From Sphingomonas yunnanensis (GTDB taxonomy: Bacteria; Pseudomonadota; Alphaproteobacteria; Sphingomonadales; Sphingomonadaceae), in assembly GCF_019898765.1 (NCBI RefSeq), contig NZ_JAIOKB010000002.1, forward strand, positions 186,001 through 250,000: DNA of 64,000 bases. Reading direction: 5' to 3'. The translations under genes were made by a program, and so were the position numbers. This document shows, one piece after another, positions 28,278 to 37,058 of the stretch (position 1 is its first letter; each line of letters starts with the position of its first letter). The notes under the pieces were generated by a model, which was not told where the DNA came from, did no database searches, and was given only the letters and a program-made list of their open reading frames with translations.

Positions 28278-29771
28278 TCACTCCCCGAAGGCGCGCTTGA
28301 TCAGGTCAGCGGTGGAGGCGTCGAAGTCGCCGCCGCCCTTGGCCGCCGCCTTGGCCATCTCCTTGCCCAGCTCGACGCCGAACTGGTCGAACGAGTTGAT
28401 CCCCAGCAGCACGCCGTTCACGAACACGCGATGCTCGTAGAAGGCGATCAGCGCGCCGAGCGTCCGCGCGTCGAGCCGCTCCAGCAGCAGGGTCGACGAC
28501 GGACGGTCGCCGGGATAGCTGCGCGCCGGGTCGGCCGCGTTGGCGCGCCCGGTCATCAGCGCCGCTCCCTGCGCGAAGGCGTTGAGCAGCAGCTGGCGGT
28601 GGTGCTCGGGCGGCAAGGTGTCGCCCGCCTCGATCACCGCGAGGAACTCCACGGGTACGAGGTGCGTGCCCTGGTGGAGCAGCTGGAACACCGCGTGCTG
28701 CGCGTCGGTGCCCACCCCGCCCCAGGTGATCGGCGCGGTCGGGCGGCCGACCGGCTGACCCTCGACCGTCACGCCCTTGCCGTTCGATTCCATCTCGAGC
28801 TGCTGAAGATAGCTCGGCAGCAGCCGCAGCCGCTCGTCATAGGCGAAGGGCGCGCGCGTCTCGGCGTGCCGCACCTGGGTGTAATAGAGGTCGGCGAAAG
28901 CGGCGAGCGCGGGGGCGTTCTCGTGCAGCGCGGCGAGGCGGAAATGGCGGTCCATCTCGGCCGCGCCCTCGAGAAGCTCCTCGAACTGGTCCCAGCCGAG
29001 CGCGATCGCCGCGGGGAAGCCGATCGACGACCAGAGCGAGTAGCGCCCGCCGACCCCCTCGGAGAAGGGCAGGATGCGAGTCTCGTCGACACCCCACTCG
29101 ACCGCCTTCTCGGGCGAGGCGGTCAGCGCGATCACGCGGCCGTACGGGTCCTCGACGCCGGCGCCGGTCATCCACTGGACGACGCTCTCGGCGTTCATCA
29201 TCGTCTCGGTGGTGGTGAAGGTCTTGGAGGCGACCACCAGCAGCGTCGTCTCGGGGTCGAAGTCGTCGAACACGTCGTCCAGCGCCATGCCGTCGACGTT
29301 GGAGACGATCGCGACGTCGTAGCGGTCGCTGCCGCGGCCGAGCGCGTCGACCAGCAGGTGCGGCCCCAGCGCCGAGCCGCCGATGCCGACGTGGAGGATC
29401 GAGCGCACCGGGCCGAACGCCTCGGCCTCGATCGCGTCGATCAGCCCGCGCATCCGCGCGTGGTACGAGGCCGCGCGCGCGACGCTCTCGGCCTTGCCCT
29501 CGCCGCGCTCGGCGGTGTGCTCGACCGGGCGATCCTCGGTGACGTTGACGTTGGCGCCCGCGAACATCGCCTCGCGCTTGCCCGCGAGATCGACCGACTT
29601 GGCCAATGCCTCGAAGGCGGTGAGCGCCTCGGCGGTGAGGTGCGTCTTGGACCAGTCGAAGTGGATGCCGGCGACGTCGAGCGACAGCCGCTTCAATCGA
29701 TCCGGGTCATTGGCGAAGAGCGTCTCGAGCCGCTCCTGCGGCAGCGCCTCGATGGTCGACCAGTCCGCCAT
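28278..29771 (-). CDS. pgi: Glucose-6-phosphate isomerase
   Basis: The 497-residue protein starts at the ATG at 29771 (MADWSTIEAL). The family signatures VVASKTFTTTETMMN, GGRYSLWSSIGFP and GVGTDAQHAVFQLLHQG are present, with HVGIGGSALGPHLLVDA in the N-terminal sugar-phosphate-binding part. It interconverts glucose-6-phosphate and fructose-6-phosphate. In sphingomonads this supports the Entner-Doudoroff and gluconeogenic routes. It is divergent from lepB with a short gap. Confidence 0.94.
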   Translation of the reverse strand: MADWSTIEALPQERLETLFANDPDRLKRLSLDVAGIHFDWSKTHLTAEALTAFEALAKSVDLAGKREAMFAGANVNVTEDRPVEHTAERGEGKAESVARAASYHARMRGLIDAIEAEAFGPVRSILHVGIGGSALGPHLLVDALGRGSDRYDVAIVSNVDGMALDDVFDDFDPETTLLVVASKTFTTTETMMNAESVVQWMTGAGVEDPYGRVIALTASPEKAVEWGVDETRILPFSEGVGGRYSLWSSIGFPAAIALGWDQFEELLEGAAEMDRHFRLAALHENAPALAAFADLYYTQVRHAETRAPFAYDERLRLLPSYLQQLEMESNGKGVTVEGQPVGRPTAPITWGGVGTDAQHAVFQLLHQGTHLVPVEFLAVIEAGDTLPPEHHRQLLLNAFAQGAALMTGRANAADPARSYPGDRPSSTLLLERLDARTLGALIAFYEHRVFVNGVLLGINSFDQFGVELGKEMAKAAAKGGGDFDASTADLIKRAFGE

Positions 29772-29872
29772 GTCATCTGTCCTTCCGGCTGTCTCGTGTC
29801 GCGGCGCACAACGGGTCGGCGGCGCCAAGGCTCCGCTTGACGCGACGCGACGGTTGCGCGACGCGGTGCTTC

Positions 29873-30688
29873 ATGGCCACCCCCATTGCCGCCGGCAAGC
29901 CCGCGCGTTCGGAAACCGCCGAGACGATCCGCTTCCTGCTGAAGCTGGCGCTGTTCGTCTTCGTGCTGCGCAGCTTCATCTTCTCGCCTTTCTCGATCCC
30001 GAGCGAGTCGATGCTGCCGCGGCTGCTGATCGGCGACTATCTGTTCGTCTCCAAGTGGAACTATGGCTACTCGCGCTGGTCGCTGCCGTGGGGCGTGCCG
30101 CTGATCCCGGGGCGGATCTTCGCGCACGATCCGACCCGCGGCGACACGGTGGTGTTCCGCTCGATGGGGCCGGACGACCATGACGTGATCAAGCGCGTGA
30201 TCGGCCTGCCCGGCGACACCGTGCAGATGCGGAACGGCCAGCTGTTCCTCAACGGTCAGGCGATCCCGAAGCAGCGGGTCGCCGACTTCATCGTGCCGCT
30301 CTCCCCCAACTTCCCCGCCGAGAAGTGCGGCGCGCGCTTCCAGGACAGCGACGCGCAGGGCCAGCCGATCTGCCGCTACCCGCGCTTCCGCGAGACGCTG
30401 CCGGGCGGGCGCAGCTACACGGTGCTCGACCAGGAGAACATCCCCGTCGCCGACGACACCGACGTGTACAAGGTGCCCGCGGGCAACGTGTTCCTGATGG
30501 GCGACAATCGCGACGATTCGGCGGACAGCCGCTTCGCCCCGCCGGTCGGCATGGGCTATATCCCGATGGAGCGGATCGAGGGCAAGGCGGTGGTCACCTT
30601 CTGGTCGACCGACGGCTCGTCCGAGTGGATCAAGCCCTGGACCTGGGTCTCGGCGGCGCGGTTCCGCCGCATCGGGGAGGGTTTTTGA
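29873..30688 (+). CDS. lepB: Signal peptidase I
   Basis: The 271-residue protein starts at the ATG at 29873 (MATPIAAGKP). One N-terminal membrane helix (about residues 20-38) precedes the catalytic Ser46 in IPSESMLPRLLIGDY; the catalytic Lys lies in DVIKRVIGLPGD. The C-terminal box GNVFLMGDNRDDSADSR is complete. It removes Sec signal peptides at the inner membrane. The gene ends within a 4-bp overlap (TTGA) with rnc. Confidence 0.94.
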   Translation: MATPIAAGKPARSETAETIRFLLKLALFVFVLRSFIFSPFSIPSESMLPRLLIGDYLFVSKWNYGYSRWSLPWGVPLIPGRIFAHDPTRGDTVVFRSMGPDDHDVIKRVIGLPGDTVQMRNGQLFLNGQAIPKQRVADFIVPLSPNFPAEKCGARFQDSDAQGQPICRYPRFRETLPGGRSYTVLDQENIPVADDTDVYKVPAGNVFLMGDNRDDSADSRFAPPVGMGYIPMERIEGKAVVTFWSTDGSSEWIKPWTWVSAARFRRIGEGF

Positions 30689-31404
30689 GCGACGCCGGCG
30701 AGGATCTCGCCGGCTGGGTCGAGGCGCGGTTCGGCGTCCGCCCCGACGACACTGCCCCCTTCGTGCGCGCGCTGACCCACAGCAGCCACGCCGAGGGCCA
30801 GGCCGGCGGCAGCTACGAGCGGCTCGAATTCCTCGGCGACCGCGTGCTGGGGCTGTCGATGGCGGAGTGGTTGGTGGAATTGTTCCCGGCCGAGCCCGAG
30901 GGGCAATTGTCCAAGCGGTTCAACGCGCTCGTCACCGGCGCGGTGTGCGCGGAGGTGGCGCGCGCGATCGGCGCGGACGTGCGCGTGCGGCTCGGCAAGC
31001 AGGCGCGCGACGACGGCGCGCAGCACAGCGACAACGTGCTGGGCGACGTGGTCGAGGCTTTGCTCGGCGCGGTCTATCTCACCGCCGGGCTGGCGCCCGC
31101 GCGCGCGGCGGTGCGACGGCTGTGGCGGGACAAGGTCCAGACCGAGGCGCGCGCGCCGCAGCATCCCAAGTCGGCGCTGCAGGAATGGGCCGCGGCGAAT
31201 CGCCGCGCGGTGCCGTCCTACGCGATCGTCGAGCGCGCCGGGCCGGGCCACGCGCCGCGCTTCACCGTTCGCGCGTCGGTGGGCAAGGACGAGGTGCTCG
31301 CGGAAGGGACCAGCAAGCAGGAGGCGGAGACCGAGGCGGCCAAGGCGCTGCTCGCCGCGCTGGCGGCACAGGCGGCACCCGCGCGGGGACGGCGGCGGCG
31401 CTGA
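30685..31404 (+). CDS. rnc: Ribonuclease III
   Basis: The 239-residue protein starts at a TTG at 30685, overlapping the lepB stop by 4 bp, with a GGGGAGG site 4 nt upstream. The RNase III signature ERLEFLGDRVLGLSMAEWL and the second metal-binding region DNVLGDVVEALLGAVYL are intact. A C-terminal double-stranded RNA-binding domain follows (PKSALQEWAAAN to GTSKQEAETEAAKALL). It cleaves double-stranded RNA in rRNA maturation. The lepB-rnc order is common in proteobacteria. Confidence 0.94.
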   Translation: MSDAGEDLAGWVEARFGVRPDDTAPFVRALTHSSHAEGQAGGSYERLEFLGDRVLGLSMAEWLVELFPAEPEGQLSKRFNALVTGAVCAEVARAIGADVRVRLGKQARDDGAQHSDNVLGDVVEALLGAVYLTAGLAPARAAVRRLWRDKVQTEARAPQHPKSALQEWAAANRRAVPSYAIVERAGPGHAPRFTVRASVGKDEVLAEGTSKQEAETEAAKALLAALAAQAAPARGRRRR

Positions 31405-31476
31405 CGTGGTGTGCTCCTGCCTGCATAGGAGCGCGGCTGTAGTTGAAGGAGCGCCACGCCCTCCCCTTCTCCCGCC

Positions 31477-31570
31477 GTCATCCTGAACTCGTTTCAGGAT
31501 CCACTGTGCCGCGGGCTCCGCGGCGGCTGGACACGCGGCCCCGTGGATCCTGAGACAAGCTCAGGATGAC
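31477..31570. repeat. 94-bp palindromic repeat, copy 6
   Basis: The arms read GTCATCCTGAACTCGTTTCA and the inverted GAGACAAGCTCAGGATGAC. It lies between rnc and the HNH gene. Confidence 0.9.
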
Positions 31571-31655
31571 GCCAGCGGGTAGGTCGGTGGCCGACCCTAC
31601 GCTCCGCCACCGCCCCCGCCGGAACACCCCGCCCACCCCGCACATTCCGCGCCGC

Positions 31656-31994
31656 ATGGCGGGACGCGTGCGGCGCAAGCAGGGACTGGCGGAGGCCGAG
31701 CGGCGCGCCGCGACCGAGGCCGCGCCGCTGGAACGCTGCGCGCTCTGCGGCCGCCCGCTCGGCCGCCGCGTCGAGTGGCACCATGTCGTACCGCGCAGCG
31801 AGGGCGGGCGCGACACCGTGCCGCTCCACCCGATCTGCCACCGCGCGATCCACGCCGCGGCGGACAATGCTGCCCTCGCGCGCGCGGGCACGCTCGACTC
31901 GATCCGCGACTGGCCCGCGATCGCGCGCTTCCTCGGCTGGATCGCGGACAAGCCCCCCGACTTCCACGCGCCGACGCGACGCGGCGTCGGGTAA
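31656..31994 (+). CDS. HNH endonuclease-like protein
   Basis: The protein is about 112 residues from the ATG at 31656; the open frame continues upstream through the repeat, so an earlier ATG at 31566 cannot be excluded. It has a CALC zinc knuckle pair, the HNH core WHHVVPRSEGGRDTVPLHPICH and a second His in RAIHA. The fold is a beta-beta-alpha metal nuclease. There is no partner gene or mobile element nearby, so its target is unknown. No clear ribosome site is visible. It ends 5 bp from the convergent mntH gene. Confidence 0.72.
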   Translation: MAGRVRRKQGLAEAERRAATEAAPLERCALCGRPLGRRVEWHHVVPRSEGGRDTVPLHPICHRAIHAAADNAALARAGTLDSIRDWPAIARFLGWIADKPPDFHAPTRRGVG

Positions 31995-31999
31995 CGGGC

Positions 32000-33301
32000 T
32001 CAACCCGCCACCATCCCCCACAGCAGATAGCCGTTGAGCCCGACGATCACCGCCGCGATCGCCCAGGCCGTCACGCCGAGCCAGCGCGGCGCGGCGAACT
32101 CGCCCATCAGCCGCCGGCTGCCGGTATAGGCCACCAGCGGGATCACCGCGAAGGGCAGCTGCAGGCTCAGCACCACCTGGCTCAGCACCAGCAGCTCGGT
32201 CGCGCCGCGATCGCCCATCGCCGCCACCACCAGCACCGCGGGCACGATCGCGATCGCGCGCGTCACCAGCCGGCGCAGCCACACCGGCAGCCGCACGTCG
32301 AGGAAGCCCTCCATCACGATCTGCCCGGCCAGCGTGCCGGTCACGGTCGAGTTCTGCCCGCTCGCCAGCAGCGCCACCGCGAACACCGCGCTCGCCGCGC
32401 CGACGCCGAGCATCGGCGACAGCAGCTCGTGCGCCTGCTCGATCTCGGCCACCGCGGTGCGCCCCGCGGTGTGGAAAGCGGCCGCCGCCAGGATCAGGAT
32501 CGCGGCGTTGATGAAGAAGGCCAGCCCCAGCGCGACGGTCGAGTCGATCGTCGCCAGCTTGAGCGCCTCGTGCCGGTCACGCGCGCCGCTGCCATAAGCG
32601 CGCGTCTGCACGATCGAGGAATGGAGGTAGAGGTTGTGCGGCATCACCGTCGCGCCCAAGATGCCGATCGCGATGTAGAGCATCGCCGGGTTGGCCACCA
32701 CCTCGCGCGAGGGAACCAGCCCGCGCGCCGCCTGCGCCCAATCGGGGTTTGCCCAGAACAGCTCGAAGGCGAAACAGCCCGCGATGATGATCAGCAGGCT
32801 GGCGATGAACGCCTCGAGCCGGCGGAAGCCGTAGCGCTGCAGCGCGAGGATCAGGAACACGTCGAGCGCGGTGACCACCACGCCGTAGACCAGCGGCAGG
32901 CCGAACAGCAGCTTGAGCGCGATCGCGGTGCCGAGCACCTCGGCCAGGTCGCAGGCGATGATCGCGATCTCGGCCAGCCCCCACAGCAGCCAGGCGAGCG
33001 GGCGCGACGAGTGCTGGCGACACGCCTGGGCGAGGTCGAGTCCGGCGCCTATGCCGAGCCGCGCCGAGAGCGCCTGGAGCACGATCGCCATCAGGTTCGA
33101 CAGCAGCACGACCGAGAGGAGCGTGTAGCCGAACGCCGAGCCGCCGGCGATGTCGGTCGCCCAATTGCCCGGGTCCATATAGCCGACCGCGACGAGCCAG
33201 CCCGGCCCGACGAAGGCCATCAACTTGCGCCAGAACCCCGCCCCCTCGGGCACGGGGACGGTGGCGAAGCTGTCGCCGAGCGAGCGTGCGGGGGAAGTCA
33301 T
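32000..33301 (-). CDS. mntH: Nramp-family divalent metal transporter
   Basis: The 433-residue protein has about 11 membrane helices. The metal-binding motif DPGNWATD in the first helix and [13 protein letters not shown] in the sixth are the Nramp signatures. The consensus transport motif region [20 protein letters not shown] is also present. It imports Mn2+ and other divalent cations with protons. I saw no clear MntR or Fur operator upstream. Confidence 0.93.
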   Translation of the reverse strand: MTSPARSLGDSFATVPVPEGAGFWRKLMAFVGPGWLVAVGYMDPGNWATDIAGGSAFGYTLLSVVLLSNLMAIVLQALSARLGIGAGLDLAQACRQHSSRPLAWLLWGLAEIAIIACDLAEVLGTAIALKLLFGLPLVYGVVVTALDVFLILALQRYGFRRLEAFIASLLIIIAGCFAFELFWANPDWAQAARGLVPSREVVANPAMLYIAIGILGATVMPHNLYLHSSIVQTRAYGSGARDRHEALKLATIDSTVALGLAFFINAAILILAAAAFHTAGRTAVAEIEQAHELLSPMLGVGAASAVFAVALLASGQNSTVTGTLAGQIVMEGFLDVRLPVWLRRLVTRAIAIVPAVLVVAAMGDRGATELLVLSQVVLSLQLPFAVIPLVAYTGSRRLMGEFAAPRWLGVTAWAIAAVIVGLNGYLLWGMVAG

Positions 33302-33578
33302 GTGGCGCGTTGAATGCGGGAGACGCGCCGCGGTTTCAATGGGGAGGGTGGGATAGCGCTAGGAGCACCTCGAATCCTCGCCGCTCGCGGGGAGGCGGAC
33401 CGCTCGCCCTAGGCGAGTGGTGGAGGGGGATCTCCGCGCGCGAGCCGGCGCGCTCGAGGCGATCCCCTCCACCAGCCTGCTGCTGTCGCGCGGGTAGAGT
33501 TGCCCCCGGCAACTTCAGCCATGTCCGGGGGACATAGCGACCTGCACGACCCTCCCCGTGCCGGGGAGGATTCGCCCC
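33302..33578. repeat. Intergenic GC-rich hairpin repeat (CCTCCCC/GGGGAGG type)
   Basis: The region holds inverted segments: GCTCGCGGGGAGGCGGACCG with GTGGTGGAGGGG, later CCCCTCCACCAGCCTGCTG and CTCCCCGTGCCGGGGAGGA. The same elements recur at 48131-48270 and partly at 50647-50798. No gene is visible. Confidence 0.65.
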
Positions 33579-34877
33579 TCACCGCCGCTCGTACGCCTTG
33601 GGCAGCGCGCCCTCGGTCGGCGTCAGGTAGCGGTCGCGCAGCTCGGTCTGGCGCGAGCGCATCGGCTGCGCGCGGCCGTCGATCCAGGTCGCCACCGGGA
33701 CCGACGACAGCTCGAGCGGGTCGCCGTCCCACAGCACCACGTCGGCGCGACGGCCGGGGCGCAGCGACCCGATCTCGCCGCCCAGCCCGATCGCCTCGGC
33801 GGGGCCGCTGGTGATCGAGGCCCAGGCCTGGCCCCAGTCGAGCCCGGTCGCGCCCGGCACGCGCGTGATCGCCACCAGGTTGCCCGCGAACTGGCGCAGC
33901 ACGTGGTCGCCGCCGGACGCGCCGGTCGCGGCCAACGCGACCTGCACCCCCGCCGCGCGCATCCGCCCCACGTTCGACTCGGTCGCGGCGAGGCTCTCGA
34001 AGCTGGCGGGCAGATCGGCGAGCGCGTGCGCGATCACCGGCACGCGCGCGGCGGCGATCTCGCGCGCCACCAGCCAGCCCTCGGCGACGCCGACCAGCAC
34101 CAGCCTCACTTTGGGATAGTCGCGCGCCATCCCGAGCACCTGGCGGATGTCCGCGGCGCGCTCGACATGGACCAGCAGCGGCAGCTGTCCGTCGAGCACG
34201 CGCCCCAGCGTCTCGGCGTCGCCGCGGGTCACCAGAGAGTCGCGCGAGCGACCGTCGAACGCCTTGGGATCGCGGCGATAGTCCTGCGCCTGCTGGAAGG
34301 CGTCACGCAGCAGCGCCCAGGCCGCGGGGCGACTGCCGCCGGCGAGCTTGCCGCCGTCCTCGCCCAGCTCGACATATTCGAAGGCGCGCGCGCGGGTGAG
34401 CGCGTCGGGGTCGCTGCCGAGATCGATCACCGCGCCCTGCCCCGCGAAGATCGACCCGCCCGCCTCGGGCGCGACGATCGCGCGGGTCACGCCGCCGAGG
34501 CGCTCGTTGGCGATCTTCACCCCCGCCGGATTGACCGCGAACGAGACGTCGAGCGACGCCTTGAACGGCGAGGTGCGCGCGCCCGCGTCGTTGCTCTCGG
34601 ACACGCCGTCGGCGTCGACCAGCGACAGGTCGGTCATCGCCGAGACCACGCCCGGCGTGACCCATTTGCCCGTGGCGTCGACCACCTCGGCGCCCGCGGG
34701 CACCGCGACGCCCGCGCCCGCCGCGACGACGCGGCCGTTCGCGATCACGACCGTACCGCGCTCGATCGGCGCCGAGCCGTCGCCGATCGCGACGGTACCG
34801 CCGGTGATCGCGATCGTCTGCGCCGCGGCGGGCATCGCCAATACGCTGGCGGCGAGGAGAAGCAGCGCGCGCGTCAC
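33579..34877 (-). CDS. Amidohydrolase-like protein lacking metal ligands
   Basis: The 432-residue protein has a signal peptide (cleavage near MPAAAQ) and an amidohydrolase composite domain (TVVIANGRVVAAGAGV, KWVTPGVV; C-terminal GEIGSLRPGRRADVVLWDGDPL). Where active members have HxH after TPG, this one has SAMTDLS, with Met81 and Asp83 aligned to the two His of its neighbour. The HSD motif is replaced by ATGA. It starts at a GTG at 34877 that overlaps the upstream paralogue's stop by 4 bp. I infer a pseudoenzyme or a partner subunit of the upstream enzyme. Confidence 0.82.
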   Translation of the reverse strand: MTRALLLLAASVLAMPAAAQTIAITGGTVAIGDGSAPIERGTVVIANGRVVAAGAGVAVPAGAEVVDATGKWVTPGVVSAMTDLSLVDADGVSESNDAGARTSPFKASLDVSFAVNPAGVKIANERLGGVTRAIVAPEAGGSIFAGQGAVIDLGSDPDALTRARAFEYVELGEDGGKLAGGSRPAAWALLRDAFQQAQDYRRDPKAFDGRSRDSLVTRGDAETLGRVLDGQLPLLVHVERAADIRQVLGMARDYPKVRLVLVGVAEGWLVAREIAAARVPVIAHALADLPASFESLAATESNVGRMRAAGVQVALAATGASGGDHVLRQFAGNLVAITRVPGATGLDWGQAWASITSGPAEAIGLGGEIGSLRPGRRADVVLWDGDPLELSSVPVATWIDGRAQPMRSRQTELRDRYLTPTEGALPKAYERR

Positions 34878-36295
34878 TTGACGTCTCCCGAACCGGGCTG
34901 GCCGAGCTCGAAGTCGCTCACCGGGCGGCGCTTCGGGTCGCTCGAATCATAGAGCAAGGCGCCGTCGACCCAGACCTTCTCGGGCCGGGTGTAGACGCTG
35001 AAGGGATTGCCGTTCCACAGCACTGCGTCGGCCATCTTGCCGGCGCGCAGGCTGCCGGTCTGCGCGTCGATGCCGAGCGCCTTGGCCGGCCCGAGCGAGA
35101 GCCACTTCCACGCCGCTTCGTCGCTCACCTGAATGCCCGCGTGGCGCGCCGAGGAGAGCACCTTGGCGACTTCCTGGTTGAGCCGCTGGATGCCGTTCTC
35201 GTCGTCGGAGTGGATCATCGCGCACGCGCCCGACCGGTCGAGGATCGCGAGGTTCTCGCCGATCCCGTCGTAGCTCTCCATCTTGAAGCCGTACCAGTCG
35301 GCCCAGACCGCGGCGCAGGTGCCGCTGGCTCTGAGCAGGTCCGCGATCTTGTACGCCTCGACCGCGTGGTGGAAGGCGGTGACATGGTAGCCGAACTCCT
35401 TGGCCATATCGAGCACGATGGCCATCTCGTCGGCGCGGTAGCAGTGGTTCTGCACCATGATCTCGCCCGAGAGCACGCCGCGCAGCGTGTCCATCGCGAT
35501 GTCGCGGTCGGGCGGATCGCCGCCCTCCTTCTCGTACTTGTCCCACTTGCGCTTGTACGCCACCGCCTTGGCCCAGGTCTGGCGATCGACCGCGACATTG
35601 CCCATCCGCGTCGACGGCTCGCGCCCCTTGCTGCCGTAGACGCGCTTGGGGTTCTCGCCGCACGCCATCTTGAGGCCGTAGGGCGCGCCGGGGAACTTCA
35701 TCGCCTGCATCGTGCGCGCGTAGACGTTCTTGAGCACCACGCTGCGCCCGCCCATCAGATTGGCCGAGCCGGGCAGGATCTGCAGCGTCGTCACCCCGCC
35801 GTTGGCGAGCGCGCGGCCGAAGCCCGGGTCCTGCGGCCACACGCTGTGCTCGGCCCAGACGTCCGCGGTGATCGGCGCGGTCGCCTCGTTGCCGTCGGAC
35901 AGCGCCTGCACCTGCGGGCTGGGATAGTCGCCGAGGTGGCTGTGGATGTCGACGATACCGGGGGTGATATACTTGCCCGCGCCGTCGATCACCGTCGCGC
36001 CCGCGGGCGCGTCGAGCGACTGACCCACCGCGGCGATCTTGCCGTCCGCCAGCAACACCGCGCCGCCGTCGATCCGCCCGCCCTCGCCGTCGAACACGGT
36101 GACGTTGCGCACCAGCGTCGGCACGCCGGGATAGGCGTGGTAGGTCGAAGGATAAGGATCGCGCGCGTACTTGACCGGCGGCGCCTTGGCGGCGGCGCTC
36201 TTCGGGCGATCCTTGCCGTCACTCGCGCAGGCGGCGAGTGGCAGCGCGATCGCGACCGCGCCCCACAGCGCGCGGCGCCCTCGACCGAGCTTCAT
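34874..36295 (-). CDS. Amidohydrolase, exported lipoprotein
   Basis: The 473-residue protein starts at the ATG at 36295 after an AAAGGGG site. A lipobox LAAC places Cys23 as the lipidated residue. The metal-dependent hydrolase core has HSH at residues 118-120 (TPGIVDIHSHLGD), later HHAVEAY and MIHSDDENG carrying the expected His and Asp ligands, and a C-terminal GSLRAGKMADAVLWNGNPF strand. It resembles imidazolonepropionase-like amidohydrolases, probably acting on periplasmic peptides or amides. The coupled downstream paralogue lost these ligands. Confidence 0.87.
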   Translation of the reverse strand: MKLGRGRRALWGAVAIALPLAACASDGKDRPKSAAAKAPPVKYARDPYPSTYHAYPGVPTLVRNVTVFDGEGGRIDGGAVLLADGKIAAVGQSLDAPAGATVIDGAGKYITPGIVDIHSHLGDYPSPQVQALSDGNEATAPITADVWAEHSVWPQDPGFGRALANGGVTTLQILPGSANLMGGRSVVLKNVYARTMQAMKFPGAPYGLKMACGENPKRVYGSKGREPSTRMGNVAVDRQTWAKAVAYKRKWDKYEKEGGDPPDRDIAMDTLRGVLSGEIMVQNHCYRADEMAIVLDMAKEFGYHVTAFHHAVEAYKIADLLRASGTCAAVWADWYGFKMESYDGIGENLAILDRSGACAMIHSDDENGIQRLNQEVAKVLSSARHAGIQVSDEAAWKWLSLGPAKALGIDAQTGSLRAGKMADAVLWNGNPFSVYTRPEKVWVDGALLYDSSDPKRRPVSDFELGQPGSGDVK

Positions 36296-36520
36296 GCATT
36301 AACCCCTTTTCTTATGCTCTACCCTCTCCGGGACCATGGAACGGGGGGAGCGCGGCGGTCAAGCTTCGTGCGAATATGGGACGGCTGGCCCCGACATCTG
36401 GTGGGATAAGAGTTCTACTGTCTCTTCTGTGGGACACATGTTAGAACTATTAGCTCGGGCGCGTTGACGGCCTCTCGGCCGCTGTATAGACGCCACGCTA
36501 TCATTTCGAGGAGTGTTACA
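36296..36520. promoter_or_regulatory. Divergent regulatory region of amidohydrolases and mucR
   Basis: A perfect inverted repeat AGTTCTA (36411-36417) / TAGAACT (36442-36448) lies in the middle. A possible promoter for mucR is TTGACG (36464-36469) with TATAGA (36485-36490), but the 15-bp spacer is short. A CGAGGAG ribosome site precedes the mucR ATG. MucR proteins often control their own promoter, so the inverted repeat could be its site; that is inference. Confidence 0.45.
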
Positions 36521-37030
36521 ATGAACGACGAGACCGCCAGCACCAATGTGGTCGAGCTCGCGACCGAACTGACGATCGCCTGGCTGTCCAATCCCAACAC
36601 GCGCGCCTCGGGCGAGGACGTCCCGGCGTTTCTGCGCACGATGCACGACGCGGTGTCGAACCTGTCGTCGAGCACTTCGGTGACCACGTCGGAGGAGCCG
36701 GCGAGCGACTATACCCCCGCGGTCTCTGTGCGTAAGTCGCTGGCGTCGAAGGATCATCTGATCTCGCTGATCGACGGCAAGCCGTACAAGACGCTGCGCC
36801 GCCACCTCGCCGGCCACGGCCTGACCCCCGACGACTATCGCCAGCGCTTCGGCCTGAAGCCCGACTATCCGATGGTCGCCGAGAATTACTCGCAGGCGCG
36901 CCGCGACATGGCGAAGAAGATCGGCCTCGGCCGCAAGCCCGGCGCGCGCCGCGGCGGTGGCGAGGAAGCCGCGCCGACGCCGGCCCCCGCGCCGCGCGGT
37001 CGCCGCAAGTCGGCCCCGGCCGAGGCCTGA
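36521..37030 (+). CDS. MucR/Ros family transcriptional regulator
   Basis: The protein is 169 residues from the ATG at 36521. The MucR core is evident: KDHLISLIDGKPYKTLRRHL, LTPDDYRQRFGLKPDYPMV and the ARRDMAKKIGLG tail, followed by a Pro/Ala/Arg-rich extension. The usual zinc-finger Cys residues are absent; the protein has no cysteine at all. Cysteine-less members still fold and bind AT-rich DNA in some alphaproteobacteria. MucR proteins repress many genes for polysaccharide, motility and cell-cycle functions. Confidence 0.9.
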   Translation: MNDETASTNVVELATELTIAWLSNPNTRASGEDVPAFLRTMHDAVSNLSSSTSVTTSEEPASDYTPAVSVRKSLASKDHLISLIDGKPYKTLRRHLAGHGLTPDDYRQRFGLKPDYPMVAENYSQARRDMAKKIGLGRKPGARRGGGEEAAPTPAPAPRGRRKSAPAEA

Positions 37031-37058
37031 GCCTGACGCCGGCCGCGGGGTTCGGGGC

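Noticed and set aside
36464-36490. A strong sigma-70 promoter for mucR
   Set aside because: TTGACG and TATAGA are present but only 15 bp apart, shorter than usual, so I list it only as a possibility inside the regulatory region.
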